The notes beneath the pieces are model-generated. The model was not told where the DNA came from. It saw only the letters and a list, made by a program, of their open reading frames with translations, and did no database searches. A DNA stretch of 19,948 nucleotides from Candidatus Cloacimonadota bacterium (GTDB taxonomy: Bacteria; Cloacimonadota; Cloacimonadia; Cloacimonadales; Cloacimonadaceae), in the NCBI GenBank assembly GCA_023230025.1, contig JALNYD010000020.1:1-19948 (forward strand), read 5' to 3'. Positions 1-7,521 of the stretch are shown here, one piece after another; position 1 is the first letter of the stretch, and the number at the start of each line of letters is the position of its first letter. The position numbers and the translations under genes were made by a program.

Positions 1-56
1 ATTAAAGCAGCTTTCCACGAATAATCCATGCACTTTTGCATCATGATCCAAGTAAT

Positions 57-84
57 AAGCCGGGCTTTGGATGTAGCCCGGCTT
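57..84 (+). terminator. Rho-independent terminator of an upstream gene
   Basis: A perfect 10-bp inverted repeat (AAGCCGGGCT at 57-66, AGCCCGGCTT at 75-84) closes an 8-nt loop and is followed by a T-rich stretch (TGCTTCATTT). The G+C-rich stem and T-rich tail fit an intrinsic terminator reading rightwards. The tail is imperfect, and because the stem begins with AA and ends with TT it could also work leftwards to some degree. No gene in this window precedes it. Any + strand gene entering from the left must end at one of the in-frame stops at 3-5, 22-24 or 44-46, so this hairpin probably closes that gene and separates it from the operon that starts at 156. Confidence 0.8.
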
Positions 85-155
85 TGCTTCATTTGTGGTA
101 ACAATAGCACCATTCCCTGTGGCAAAAAAAGCTATGGGACTTACGAGGATCTTTT

Positions 156-1253
156 ATGAAACAGATCTGGCTAGTTTTGTTTATTATCTTTTTTGTTTAT
201 GCCTTGTCGGCTCAGTCCTTGTTGTTAAAGGATGTCCCCTGGGACGATGGCAAGGCATTGGAACTTCATTGGCAATTTCCTGCGGTGCCCGATTCTATCC
301 AGCTATCAATGAGTGATCGCATGGGAAACCCAATTGATCTCAGTATTCCCCTCAGCCAAAGTGGAATGCAGGTTGTGAGAGACCTTGATCCCGGGCAGGA
401 ATATCAGATTCAGGCAACTATCAGCTTTGGCGATCAGCAGACGAGTCTGACAGCCAGCAGTAAAACCAAAGAACAATGGTTCTATATGCACAAGATGGCC
501 TTTCTGATCTTGCTCTTGCTGATCTGTCTGGCGATTATCTATTACATCACTGCTGCCCGACATGGCAAGGATTTCTTCATCCGCAGAATATCCGGTCTGG
601 ATAGCATGGAGGAAGCTATCGGTAGAGCGACTGAGAAAGGTAAACCAATTCTCTTTGTGCCCGGCATCGGTGATCTGGATGATATTCAAACTATTGCCAG
701 CCTGACCATCCTCAGCCATCTGGCTCAACGCAGTGCAGAGTACAATACAGAGCTTATCGTTCCCTGCCGTTTTTCAATGGTCTTATCAGCAGCCAGAGAG
801 GTGGTAAAAGAAGCCTTTATGAAGGCAGGCAGGTTGGATGCATATAAACCAGATAATGTATTCTACCTCACCGACGATCAGTTTGGCTATGTGGCAGGAA
901 TTGATGGCATCATGCTTCGTGAGCAGCCTGCAGCAAACTTCTTTTTAGGTTCCTTTTATGCCGAGTCATTGATTCTGGCTGAGACGGGATTTTCCACCGG
1001 CGCAATTCAAACAGCGGGAACGGCTCAGGCTCATCAATTACCATTCTTTGTGGTTTCCTGTGATTACACCTTGATAGGAGAAGAGCTCTTTGCTGCTTCA
1101 GCTTATCTCTCAAGAGACCCTCAACAACTGGGTAGCTTGAAGGGGCACGATTTTGGAAAACTGATGGTAATCCTGCTTATCATAGCGGGAGTAATTCTGG
1201 AAATTGCTGGCATGTCAAACCTGAAAGATTTTATCGCAGGAGCACTCAAATGA
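156..1253 (+). CDS. DUF6754-like membrane protein with signal peptide and FN3-like domain
   Basis: The protein has 365 residues. It begins with a hydrophobic export signal (about residues 1-20, ending A-L-S-A-Q), then a roughly 85-residue beta-rich stretch resembling a fibronectin type III domain (about 22-105). A TM helix follows at 112-133, then a ~190-residue probably cytoplasmic domain (about 137-330) and a last TM helix near 335-353. I recognise the cytoplasmic domain as similar to DUF6754 (for example GKPILFVPGIGDLDD at 162-176), an uncharacterised domain of bacterial membrane proteins; this is from memory. The start is supported by GAGGAT at 145-150, about 6 nt before ATG. It opens a six-gene operon and overlaps the next gene by 4 nt. 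No catalytic motif was recognised, and the biochemical role is unknown. Confidence 0.8.
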   Translation: MKQIWLVLFIIFFVYALSAQSLLLKDVPWDDGKALELHWQFPAVPDSIQLSMSDRMGNPIDLSIPLSQSGMQVVRDLDPGQEYQIQATISFGDQQTSLTASSKTKEQWFYMHKMAFLILLLLICLAIIYYITAARHGKDFFIRRISGLDSMEEAIGRATEKGKPILFVPGIGDLDDIQTIASLTILSHLAQRSAEYNTELIVPCRFSMVLSAAREVVKEAFMKAGRLDAYKPDNVFYLTDDQFGYVAGIDGIMLREQPAANFFLGSFYAESLILAETGFSTGAIQTAGTAQAHQLPFFVVSCDYTLIGEELFAASAYLSRDPQQLGSLKGHDFGKLMVILLIIAGVILEIAGMSNLKDFIAGALK

Positions 1254-1948
1254 AGAGATCATTCCCACTCGTATTTGCTTTTATCGTTGGTTTCCTGGTT
1301 TTGTTGGCAGAGTTTATCCCCCACCGGCCTTTCAATGATCTGATTTCGACTTTGGAAAACTGGTTCATGATTATCTCTGGCTTTGCCATTCTTTTGGGGC
1401 AAATCAGCCTGATTCGTGTAAATAGCCAGATCATTGCACACAAAGAAGAGAACTGGCAGTATCATCTGGCCGGGATGATCAGTTTTGCCCTGATGCTGAT
1501 CTTCGGTTTGCTGTGGGGAATGCGTGAAGCTCCTGGTTTGCTTGGATCTGGCGAGAGCTTTGTCAATCAAATGGGTATGAAACCCTTTGACTACCTTTTT
1601 ACCTATGCCTATATGCCTCTATCGGCAACCGTGTTTTCACTATTGGCTTTCTTTATCGCATCAGCCGCTTATCGCGCCTTTATAATCCGGGGCTTTGAAT
1701 CCAACCTGCTGATGATCACCGCAGTGATCGTTATCATTGGCCGCACCAGCATCGGTAGCATGCTCACGGGTTGGCTTCCAGAATCTCTACGCTTCTGGCA
1801 CATTCCCAATCTGGCGGATTTCATCATGGAATATCCCAATACTGCAGCGCAACGGGCTATCATGATATCTGCAGGATTAGGCATCGTCGGCAGTAGCCTG
1901 AGAATCATCCTGGGTATCGAACGTAGCTATCTGGGAGGCGACAAATGA
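1250..1948 (+). CDS. Hypothetical polytopic membrane protein (about 6 TM), DUF6754 operon
   Basis: The protein has 232 residues and is dominated by about six hydrophobic segments, near residues 5-24, 36-55, 68-87, 120-142, 149-170 and 200-220. A longer polar or mixed loop lies at about 88-118. I see no transporter signature, ATPase motif or enzyme motif. The start codon overlaps the stop of the preceding gene (ATGA at 1250-1253) and has its own AGGAG at 1238-1242, so translation is coupled and the start is secure. The same 4-nt overlap joins it to the next gene. The context suggests a membrane subunit of a complex with the proteins on either side; function unknown. Confidence 0.85.
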   Translation: MKRSFPLVFAFIVGFLVLLAEFIPHRPFNDLISTLENWFMIISGFAILLGQISLIRVNSQIIAHKEENWQYHLAGMISFALMLIFGLLWGMREAPGLLGSGESFVNQMGMKPFDYLFTYAYMPLSATVFSLLAFFIASAAYRAFIIRGFESNLLMITAVIVIIGRTSIGSMLTGWLPESLRFWHIPNLADFIMEYPNTAAQRAIMISAGLGIVGSSLRIILGIERSYLGGDK

Positions 1949-2769
1949 AGATATCGAGCTCTACCGAACGCAAGATTATCTATAGCGTACTTTTTATCGC
2001 AGTAGCGCTCCCTTTGCTCTTCCCTATTGGCTGGAAAACCGATGTTTCGGGTTACACACGGATGGCTTATGATCTGATCGAGGAATCTCCCGATGAATCT
2101 GTGGTCTTGATATCCTTTGATTATGATCCCTCCACCATGACGGAGATCCAACCAATGGCAGAAGCACAGATCGAGCATGCATTTAAACGCAATCAAAGAG
2201 TGATCGCCACCGCACTTTGGCCGATGGGTGTTCAAATGGCCGAACAAGCTTTTAGCAGCGTGATCAAGAACTACCCGGACAAGCAATATGGCATCGACTA
2301 TGTGAATCTGGGTTACAAAGTAGGCGGAATGGTTACCATCCAGGCTATGGGGCGTAACCTGTCTGAGGTTTATCCTGCTGATCAGGGCGGCACTCCCTAT
2401 GCAGAGCTACCCATGCTCAAAGGGATCAATCGCCTGAAAGACCTGGCCTGGATCTCATCGCTTTCCAGCGGTACACCTGGGCTCAAGGAATGGGTTATGG
2501 TTGCCGGAGACTCCTATGGTGTGCCGGTAACAGGTGGTTGCACCGCGATCAGCGCTCCAGGTTTCTTCCCCTATGTAAATGAGCAGAGGCAATTGTATGG
2601 GCTTTTGGGGGGATTAAAAGCTGCCAGCGAATATGAAGGCTTGATTGATCGGATCGGGCCTGCAACAATGAAGATGGATGCCCAATCAATAGCTCATCTT
2701 CTGATCCTGATCTTCATAGCTATCGGCAATGTTAAAGCCTATGTATCACGCAGGAGGGTTGCGCAATGA
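1945..2769 (+). CDS. Hypothetical membrane-anchored protein with large extracytoplasmic domain, DUF6754 operon
   Basis: The protein has 274 residues. TM helices near 11-29 and 248-266 enclose a domain of about 215 residues that is probably outside the cytoplasm, since the N-terminus and C-terminal tail (K/R-rich, VSRRRVAQ) are positively charged and therefore likely cytoplasmic. The domain alternates predicted strands and helices (VVLISFDYDPSTM at 53-65; RVIATALWPMGVQ at 85-97), which suggests an alpha/beta fold. Near 187-205 it holds a Gly/Pro/Ser-rich segment with a single conserved-looking Cys. I do not recognise the family. It is joined by 4-nt overlaps to both neighbours and has GGGAGG at 1933-1938. 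It is probably the extracytoplasmic subunit of the same complex. Confidence 0.85.
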   Translation: MKISSSTERKIIYSVLFIAVALPLLFPIGWKTDVSGYTRMAYDLIEESPDESVVLISFDYDPSTMTEIQPMAEAQIEHAFKRNQRVIATALWPMGVQMAEQAFSSVIKNYPDKQYGIDYVNLGYKVGGMVTIQAMGRNLSEVYPADQGGTPYAELPMLKGINRLKDLAWISSLSSGTPGLKEWVMVAGDSYGVPVTGGCTAISAPGFFPYVNEQRQLYGLLGGLKAASEYEGLIDRIGPATMKMDAQSIAHLLILIFIAIGNVKAYVSRRRVAQ

Positions 2770-3404
2770 CGTCCTTTTTCACAACTTTTGGGATCTGGCT
2801 TTCTGCCTTGTTCACAATCAGTATCTTCAGTTTTCTGTACAAAGACAACCCCCTGTATAAGTTTTCTGAACAGGTGTTTGTGGGGCTTTCCGCTGCTTAT
2901 TGGCTGGTCAACATCATCTATTCAATCATGATCCCCAACCTGTTTTCCAAGCTGATTGGGGATTTTTCGGGCAATCTGATTCTATTGATCCCGGCTGCAC
3001 TGGGTCTCATGATGCTGATGAGAATACATCCTGCAACGCAATGGATAAGCCGCTACCCAATTGCCATTATGATCGGCACCACTGCTGGAATCTCGATGCT
3101 CCGCTATATGAAGAGTGATATCCTGAACCAGGTAACCGCCACCATGATCAATCCTTTCGCAGCAAGCAGCACTGGTGCTGTTATCGGTAACATCCTGCTC
3201 ATTATAGGCACTCTTTGTGGAGTGTATTTCTTCTACTTCAGCAAAAAACAGGAAGGGTTCTTTGCCGTCCCCTCAAAAATTGGAATCTGGTTTCTCATGA
3301 TCAGCTTCGGTGCCACTTTTGGTTACACCGTGATGGCCCGTATATCACTGCTGATTGGACGTCTGGAGTTCCTCTTGGGGAATTGGCTGCATCTTATTAA
3401 GTGA
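2766..3404 (+). CDS. Hypothetical polytopic membrane protein, DUF6754 operon
   Basis: The protein has 212 residues with about six hydrophobic segments (near 5-24, 35-57, 66-86, 95-112, 135-157, 167-190). The C-terminal part is the most distinctive: a G-A-x-F-G-x-T-V-M-A-R-I-S motif (179-191) followed by LLIGRLEFLL, a polar/charged pattern inside a hydrophobic segment that suggests functional residues in the membrane. A perfect AGGAGG lies at 2752-2757, 8 nt before ATG, and the start overlaps the previous stop by 4 nt. The stop at 3402-3404 overlaps the ribosome-binding site of the ligase gene downstream. It appears to complete a four-subunit membrane module; function unknown. Confidence 0.85.
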   Translation: MTSFFTTFGIWLSALFTISIFSFLYKDNPLYKFSEQVFVGLSAAYWLVNIIYSIMIPNLFSKLIGDFSGNLILLIPAALGLMMLMRIHPATQWISRYPIAIMIGTTAGISMLRYMKSDILNQVTATMINPFAASSTGAVIGNILLIIGTLCGVYFFYFSKKQEGFFAVPSKIGIWFLMISFGATFGYTVMARISLLIGRLEFLLGNWLHLIK

Positions 3405-3407
3405 GGT
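3403..3407 (+). promoter_or_regulatory. Ribosome-binding site fixing the ligase start at 3415
   Basis: GAGGT at 3403-3407 lies 7 nt before ATG 3415 and overlaps the stop codon of the upstream gene. The reading frame is open further upstream to an ATG at 3355, but that start would overlap the preceding gene by 50 nt, lacks a comparable site and would add residues foreign to the AMP-binding family. Confidence 0.7.
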
Positions 3408-3414
3408 AATCAAT

Positions 3415-4944
3415 ATGTTGCAACTACACCAAAGGTTCATTCAAAGTGCCAAGCGATTCCCAAATCGCATAGCGGTATATGATAAAGCTACCATGACCGA
3501 TTACAGCTATTCGAAAATGCTGATCGCCAGCTTGATTCTTAAGGAGCACATTGGCCGGATCAAGGGAAAATACATTGGGGTTTTGCTTCCCACAGGCGTA
3601 GGGGCAATGTTAACCATTCTGGGAACCTTGATGAAAGGTAAGATCCCCGTAATGATCAACTATGCTACAGGGGCCATCGAAAACTGCCGATATGCCCGTG
3701 AGAAATGCCAGTTCAAAACTATTATCACCAGCAAGAAGCTGCTTGACAAGCTCAACCTTCAGCCCATAGACAACATGATCTATGTTGAGGACATCCTGGC
3801 GGGTGTGGGTTTGATGGATAAATTGAAGGCTGCAATGATCTCAAAGCTTCCTTTCAAGGTGCTTCTGGGGATGGTTCACAGTGGAGATATTAGTGAAATC
3901 TCAGTCATTCTGTTTACCAGTGGGAGTGAGAAGGAACCCAGAGCTGTGCAGCTTTCGCATCGCAATATCCTGCATAACGTGAATGCCTTCCCTACGATGA
4001 TCCCCCTCAATGAAACCGATGTATTTGCCTCCATTTTACCGATGTTCCATGTATTTGGCCTCACAGTCGATTTCTGGCTGCCTGCATTGATTGGAGCGAG
4101 CATGGTCACCTATCCCAATCCTCTAGAATACAAAACTGTATGCCAGTACATCAGGGAATACAAAGTGACCTTTGTTGCTGCCACACCCGCTTTTTTCTAT
4201 GGCTATTTGCAGAAATCCGAGCCTGGTGATTTTGCCTCGGTGAAGATCGCCATCGCCGGAGCAGACAAACTCCCCGACAAAGTCTATGAAGGATATCAAA
4301 AGAAGCATGGTATCACCATCCTGGAAGGCTATGGCACCACTGAAACCAGTCCCGTGATCTCCACAACCTATCCTGGTTCACACAAACCCGGTAGCATCGG
4401 CCGTCCAATGCCAAACACTCAGGTACGCATCCTGGATATCAACACCGATAAAATCCTGGGGCCGAATCAGGAGGGAAAGATCCTGGTCAAAGGCGATCTG
4501 GTGATGGAAGGCTATTTACACGATCTGGAGGAAACATCTCTGAGAATACGTAATGGCTGGTATGATACCGGTGATATCGGCTTGATGGATGAAGACGGAT
4601 TTCTCTATCACAAAGGGCGCCTGAAACGGTTCGTGAAAGTAGGCGGTGAAATGGTATCCCTGGTCAAGGTGGAGGATTTGCTTTCCCAGCTCCTACCGGA
4701 GGATGTGATCTGCTGCGTAGTGGACGTTCCAAACCCCACGAAAGGTGCAGATGTAGTTGCTGCTGTTGCCAATGGGGATTTTGATATGCATAAAGTGATG
4801 AAGCAACTCAAAAAGGAACTTCCAGCGATTGCTGTTCCACGTCAGTTCTATGTGATCGATGATATTCCAATGATGGCCAGTGGAAAAGTGAACTTCCGGG
4901 AAGTCGAGAAGATTTGCAGGAATAAGAACAATAGAAGTAATTAA
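3415..4944 (+). CDS. AMP-binding acyl-CoA / acyl-ACP synthetase-like ligase
   Basis: The protein has 509 residues and the full adenylate-forming (ANL) superfamily layout. It should activate a carboxylic acid with ATP to an acyl-adenylate and transfer it to CoA or a carrier-protein thiol. Visible motifs are the phosphate-binding loop FTSGSEKEPRAV (167-178), YGTTET (306-311), WYDTGD (382-387), the hinge region with GRLKRFVKVGGE, and the C-terminal catalytic lysine in ASGKVNF (K491). The unusual GSEKEP form of the phosphate loop is shared with the ligase domain of Aas-type acyl-ACP synthetase/2-acylglycerophosphoethanolamine acyltransferases, but there is no acyltransferase domain here. Fatty acyl substrate is therefore likely but not shown. 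It lies 10 nt after the membrane module and shares 1 nt with the aldolase downstream. No export signal; cytoplasmic or peripheral membrane. Confidence 0.88.
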   Translation: MLQLHQRFIQSAKRFPNRIAVYDKATMTDYSYSKMLIASLILKEHIGRIKGKYIGVLLPTGVGAMLTILGTLMKGKIPVMINYATGAIENCRYAREKCQFKTIITSKKLLDKLNLQPIDNMIYVEDILAGVGLMDKLKAAMISKLPFKVLLGMVHSGDISEISVILFTSGSEKEPRAVQLSHRNILHNVNAFPTMIPLNETDVFASILPMFHVFGLTVDFWLPALIGASMVTYPNPLEYKTVCQYIREYKVTFVAATPAFFYGYLQKSEPGDFASVKIAIAGADKLPDKVYEGYQKKHGITILEGYGTTETSPVISTTYPGSHKPGSIGRPMPNTQVRILDINTDKILGPNQEGKILVKGDLVMEGYLHDLEETSLRIRNGWYDTGDIGLMDEDGFLYHKGRLKRFVKVGGEMVSLVKVEDLLSQLLPEDVICCVVDVPNPTKGADVVAAVANGDFDMHKVMKQLKKELPAIAVPRQFYVIDDIPMMASGKVNFREVEKICRNKNNRSN

Positions 4945-5588
4945 TGAAGATCACCGATTTGATTGATTCTCAAACTCTGATTTCAGATATTGCCCAATGT
5001 GCTGGTTTGATTCACAGTTACGGCTGGGCTGAAGCCAATGCCGGTAATTTAAGCATTGATGTCACATCCAGAGTTATCAGTCCTAAGCCCAATGCCAGAT
5101 ACTATATTGTAAGCAGAACCGGCAGCAGATATAGGCAAACGGCAGTTGATCCGCTGAGAAACTTGCTTTTGATCGAAGTTGCAAGCCAGGAATCATTTTT
5201 CCCCAGCGATGCCAAACCAACTATGGAATGGATTAGTCATCGTTGTTTACAGCAGGCGATCGGGAATCGATCAGTGATCCTGCATACTCACCCAGCCGAG
5301 ATAATCGCCCTGGCAGCCCTGGATATCAGCGAAGCTGATCTGAATCAGAGCTTTGCCAGATTGCTGCCGGAATTGCCTTTGTACCTTCCCGAGGGCATTG
5401 CCGTAGCCCCGCTTAGAAGTCCCGGTTCCAAGGAATTGTGTGAAGCAAGCCTGCAAGCACTGACAGGGCAAAAAGCCTTGATCTGGAGCGGGCATGGTAT
5501 TCTCTGTTTCGGCAATAGCCTTGATGAAGCCCTGGACTATATGGAGATAATAGTAAAAGCAGCAAGAATATTCCTGCTGCTTAGATAG
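4944..5588 (+). CDS. Class II aldolase family protein (rhamnulose/fuculose-1-phosphate aldolase-like)
   Basis: The protein has 214 residues. Class II aldolases use Zn2+ to cleave or form bonds between dihydroxyacetone phosphate and an aldehyde. The N-terminal NAGNLS (32-37) matches the phosphate-binding loop, E95 in PTMEWISHR matches the catalytic acid, and H114, H116 (LHTH) and H184 (WSGHGI) match the three zinc ligands, so it looks catalytically intact. The WSGHGI form and spacing resemble rhamnulose-1-phosphate aldolase (RhaD), but the length is closer to fuculose-1-phosphate aldolase (about 215 residues) than to E. coli RhaD (about 274). The substrate cannot be fixed, and no rhamnose or fucose isomerase or kinase is near. 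Its ATG shares one base with the ligase stop (TAATG), with a weak AGAAG at 4933-4937, so translation is probably coupled. Confidence 0.82.
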   Translation: MKITDLIDSQTLISDIAQCAGLIHSYGWAEANAGNLSIDVTSRVISPKPNARYYIVSRTGSRYRQTAVDPLRNLLLIEVASQESFFPSDAKPTMEWISHRCLQQAIGNRSVILHTHPAEIIALAALDISEADLNQSFARLLPELPLYLPEGIAVAPLRSPGSKELCEASLQALTGQKALIWSGHGILCFGNSLDEALDYMEIIVKAARIFLLLR

Positions 5589-5591
5589 ATT

Positions 5592-5622
5592 GGTTCAGTT
5601 CTGCCAAATAGCGAAATGAACC
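5592..5622. terminator. Possible weak hairpin between convergent genes
   Basis: GGTTCA at 5592-5597 pairs with TGAACC at 5617-5622; the stem can continue for three more pairs after one mismatch. It lies in the 37-nt gap between the aldolase stop and the hydG stop, where a bidirectional terminator would be expected. There is no T-run on either strand, so termination is only a guess from position. Confidence 0.3.
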
Positions 5623-5625
5623 TGG

Positions 5626-7035
5626 TTAGAAGAATAAATCCCTGGTGCCTGTCTTCATCTGCTGAAGTTTTTCCTGAACGGCTGTCAGCATTTGGGGATC
5701 TTCAACTTTGCTCAATTCACGATCAATCAGTTCCAAACCTGCTTTGAGAGTTTTCTCGGAGGAGAAGTCATAGAGGTACTCAGCAAAGGTCAGCAGGGCA
5801 TTGGGTGTGCAGAAACGTTTGACAAAGCCTGGAATAGCAAACTCCATGAAGTGCTCTCCTGTTCGTCCAGCGCGATAGCATGAAGTACAGAATGAGGGGA
5901 TATAACCACCTATAGCCAGTTCGTATATCACTTCATCCAGACTGCGGGTATCTCCCAGGACAAACTGAGATTTCTTGCGCGATTCATCGTCTTTATGTGA
6001 ATAGTCTCCCACGCCAATGGAACTACCAGCGTCGATCTGTGAGACTCCAAAACGTAATACTTCATTCCGGATGGCGATTGGTTCCCGGGCAGTAAGAATC
6101 ATACCTGTATAGGGAACGCTCAGGCGGATGCTTGCAACCAGTAACTTGAAATCTTCGTCACTGACTCCAAAGGGAGGGTGTTCAGTGAAGTCTGTCCCGT
6201 TCGCAGGTTCAATTCTGGGGAAGGATATGGTATGAGGCCCCACCCCAAAGGTATCTTCAAGGTGAATGGTATGATAAAGCAAACCCATTACTTCAAATCG
6301 CCAATCATAAAGCCCCATCAAAGCTCCGATGCCAAGATCATCAATCCCGGCCTTCATTGCGCGATCCAGCCCATCCAATCTCCACAGGAAGCTGCTCTTG
6401 GGACCCCGCGGATGCAGTTTCTCATAGCTGGGCTGATGATAAGTTTCCTGGAAGATCTGGTAGGTGCCAATTCCTACGGATTTCACTATTCGGTATCCCT
6501 CAATATCCATTGGAGCGGCATTGATATTTACCCTGCGGATCTCACCCTTCTTGTACTTGGTGTCATAAACGGTCTGCACTGTATCAGCTATGAAGCGTGC
6601 ATCATACATTGGGTGTTCTCCATAGACCATGATCAGGCGTTTATGTCCTGTTTCCACCAAGGCTCGGGTCTCGGCAACCAGTTCGTCATGACTCAGCGTT
6701 GAGCGATGGCACTCGCTGTTTGATATCCGGAATCCACAATAGACGCAATCGTTGATACATTCGTTGCCAACATACAGGGGAGCAAACAGGACTATGCGAT
6801 TGCCATAGATGCGTTCTTTGAGTTCATGGGCTCCATCCATAATCATTTGGCGTAAATCGGGATCCTTGACATTGATCAGGGCTGCTGTTTCATCTGGATT
6901 CAGCCGTTGTTTATCCAGAGATTTGGCGATGATATCGCGGATTCTGGATGCCGGAGCATTCTGTTGCTCAGATAGTAAACGTTCAATTTCCTGATTCGGA
7001 ATGAATGATTTTACACCCTCAGTACTGATTTTCAT
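5626..7035 (-). CDS. hydG: [FeFe]-hydrogenase H-cluster radical SAM maturase HydG
   Basis: The protein has 469 residues, the normal HydG length. HydG is a radical S-adenosylmethionine tyrosine lyase: it splits tyrosine to p-cresol and dehydroglycine, from which CO and cyanide are made and delivered as an Fe(CO)2(CN)-cysteine unit for the hydrogenase H-cluster. The N-terminal CX3CX2C (C93, C97, C100 in CINDCVYC) binds the SAM [4Fe-4S] cluster. The C-terminal CX2CX22C (C383, C386, C409) is the HydG-specific motif for the auxiliary cluster and separates it from ThiH, which lacks it. The C-terminal RDLFF also fits. The start overlaps the stop of the upstream regulator by 4 nt (ATGA) and has AGGAG before it. 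hydE, hydF and the hydrogenase are not in this window. Cytoplasmic. Confidence 0.97.
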   Translation of the reverse strand: MKISTEGVKSFIPNQEIERLLSEQQNAPASRIRDIIAKSLDKQRLNPDETAALINVKDPDLRQMIMDGAHELKERIYGNRIVLFAPLYVGNECINDCVYCGFRISNSECHRSTLSHDELVAETRALVETGHKRLIMVYGEHPMYDARFIADTVQTVYDTKYKKGEIRRVNINAAPMDIEGYRIVKSVGIGTYQIFQETYHQPSYEKLHPRGPKSSFLWRLDGLDRAMKAGIDDLGIGALMGLYDWRFEVMGLLYHTIHLEDTFGVGPHTISFPRIEPANGTDFTEHPPFGVSDEDFKLLVASIRLSVPYTGMILTAREPIAIRNEVLRFGVSQIDAGSSIGVGDYSHKDDESRKKSQFVLGDTRSLDEVIYELAIGGYIPSFCTSCYRAGRTGEHFMEFAIPGFVKRFCTPNALLTFAEYLYDFSSEKTLKAGLELIDRELSKVEDPQMLTAVQEKLQQMKTGTRDLFF

Positions 7036-7292
7036 TGGTGATCTCCTATTTTTAAAGTAGTGGTTTTAACCTTTACTCCTTGCATCATTCCAAGCTTTCC
7101 GGAAAAGGCACCCATTTGTGCCGTATCCAGTTCCATTACCAGGAATATTGCTGATACACCCCAATCCCGCATGGGATAACCCACGCGTAGCAGGATATGA
7201 GGAGCATAGGCATGCAAAAGCTCGCTCACAGGCTGAAAGGCTTTGTCAATGTCATCAATAACGATGGTGACAACATGTCGTTTGGGATCCAT
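7032..7292 (-). CDS. TM1266-family iron-only hydrogenase system regulator
   Basis: The 86-residue protein matches the small TM1266-type family that is found beside hydrogenase maturation genes and annotated as a putative iron-only hydrogenase system regulator. It has a ferredoxin-like (ACT/NikR C-terminal-like) alpha/beta layout: strand VVTIVIDD, helix KAFQPVSELLHAY, strand HILLRVGYP, strand SAIFLVMELD, helix MGAFSGKLGMM, strand VKVKTTTLK. The GKLG and G-V-K-V-K pieces near the C-terminus are typical. There is no DNA-binding domain, so direct transcriptional control is unproven. The start has AGGA about 7 nt upstream. It is the first gene of a two-gene unit with hydG, which points to a role in controlling or assisting H-cluster maturation. 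Confidence 0.88.
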   Translation of the reverse strand: MDPKRHVVTIVIDDIDKAFQPVSELLHAYAPHILLRVGYPMRDWGVSAIFLVMELDTAQMGAFSGKLGMMQGVKVKTTTLKIGDHQ

Positions 7293-7521
7293 GATTCATC
7301 CTGTTTGCGATATAGAAGATAGATTTAGGCAGGGGAAGAGTATTGTTCTCCCTTGATGCCAGAACTTATCTCTCATCGCAGGTTTATTTATGTAACACAT
7401 TAATTGTGCGCTTGTTTTCTGGCAAGAGGAAAAATAGGGATTGACAATATCCACCTGTCTGAGCCATTGTTCCACGACACGTATTTCTTTTATTTACATT
7501 ACGTTGAACGAGAAACACAAT

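Noticed and set aside
306..728. Minus-strand open frame of 140 codons inside the DUF6754-like gene
   Set aside because: It lies wholly inside a well-supported gene on the other strand, has low-complexity shadow composition and no ribosome-binding site.
7468..7496. Promoter for the C39-like gene, TTGTTC - 17 bp - TATTTA
   Set aside because: Both hexamers depart from consensus at important positions and similar matches occur by chance in A+T-rich DNA; not strong enough to list.
7441..7521. Upstream TTG start for the C39-like protein
   Set aside because: It would place 27 polar and aromatic residues before an evident signal peptide beginning MKKYILIPIL.
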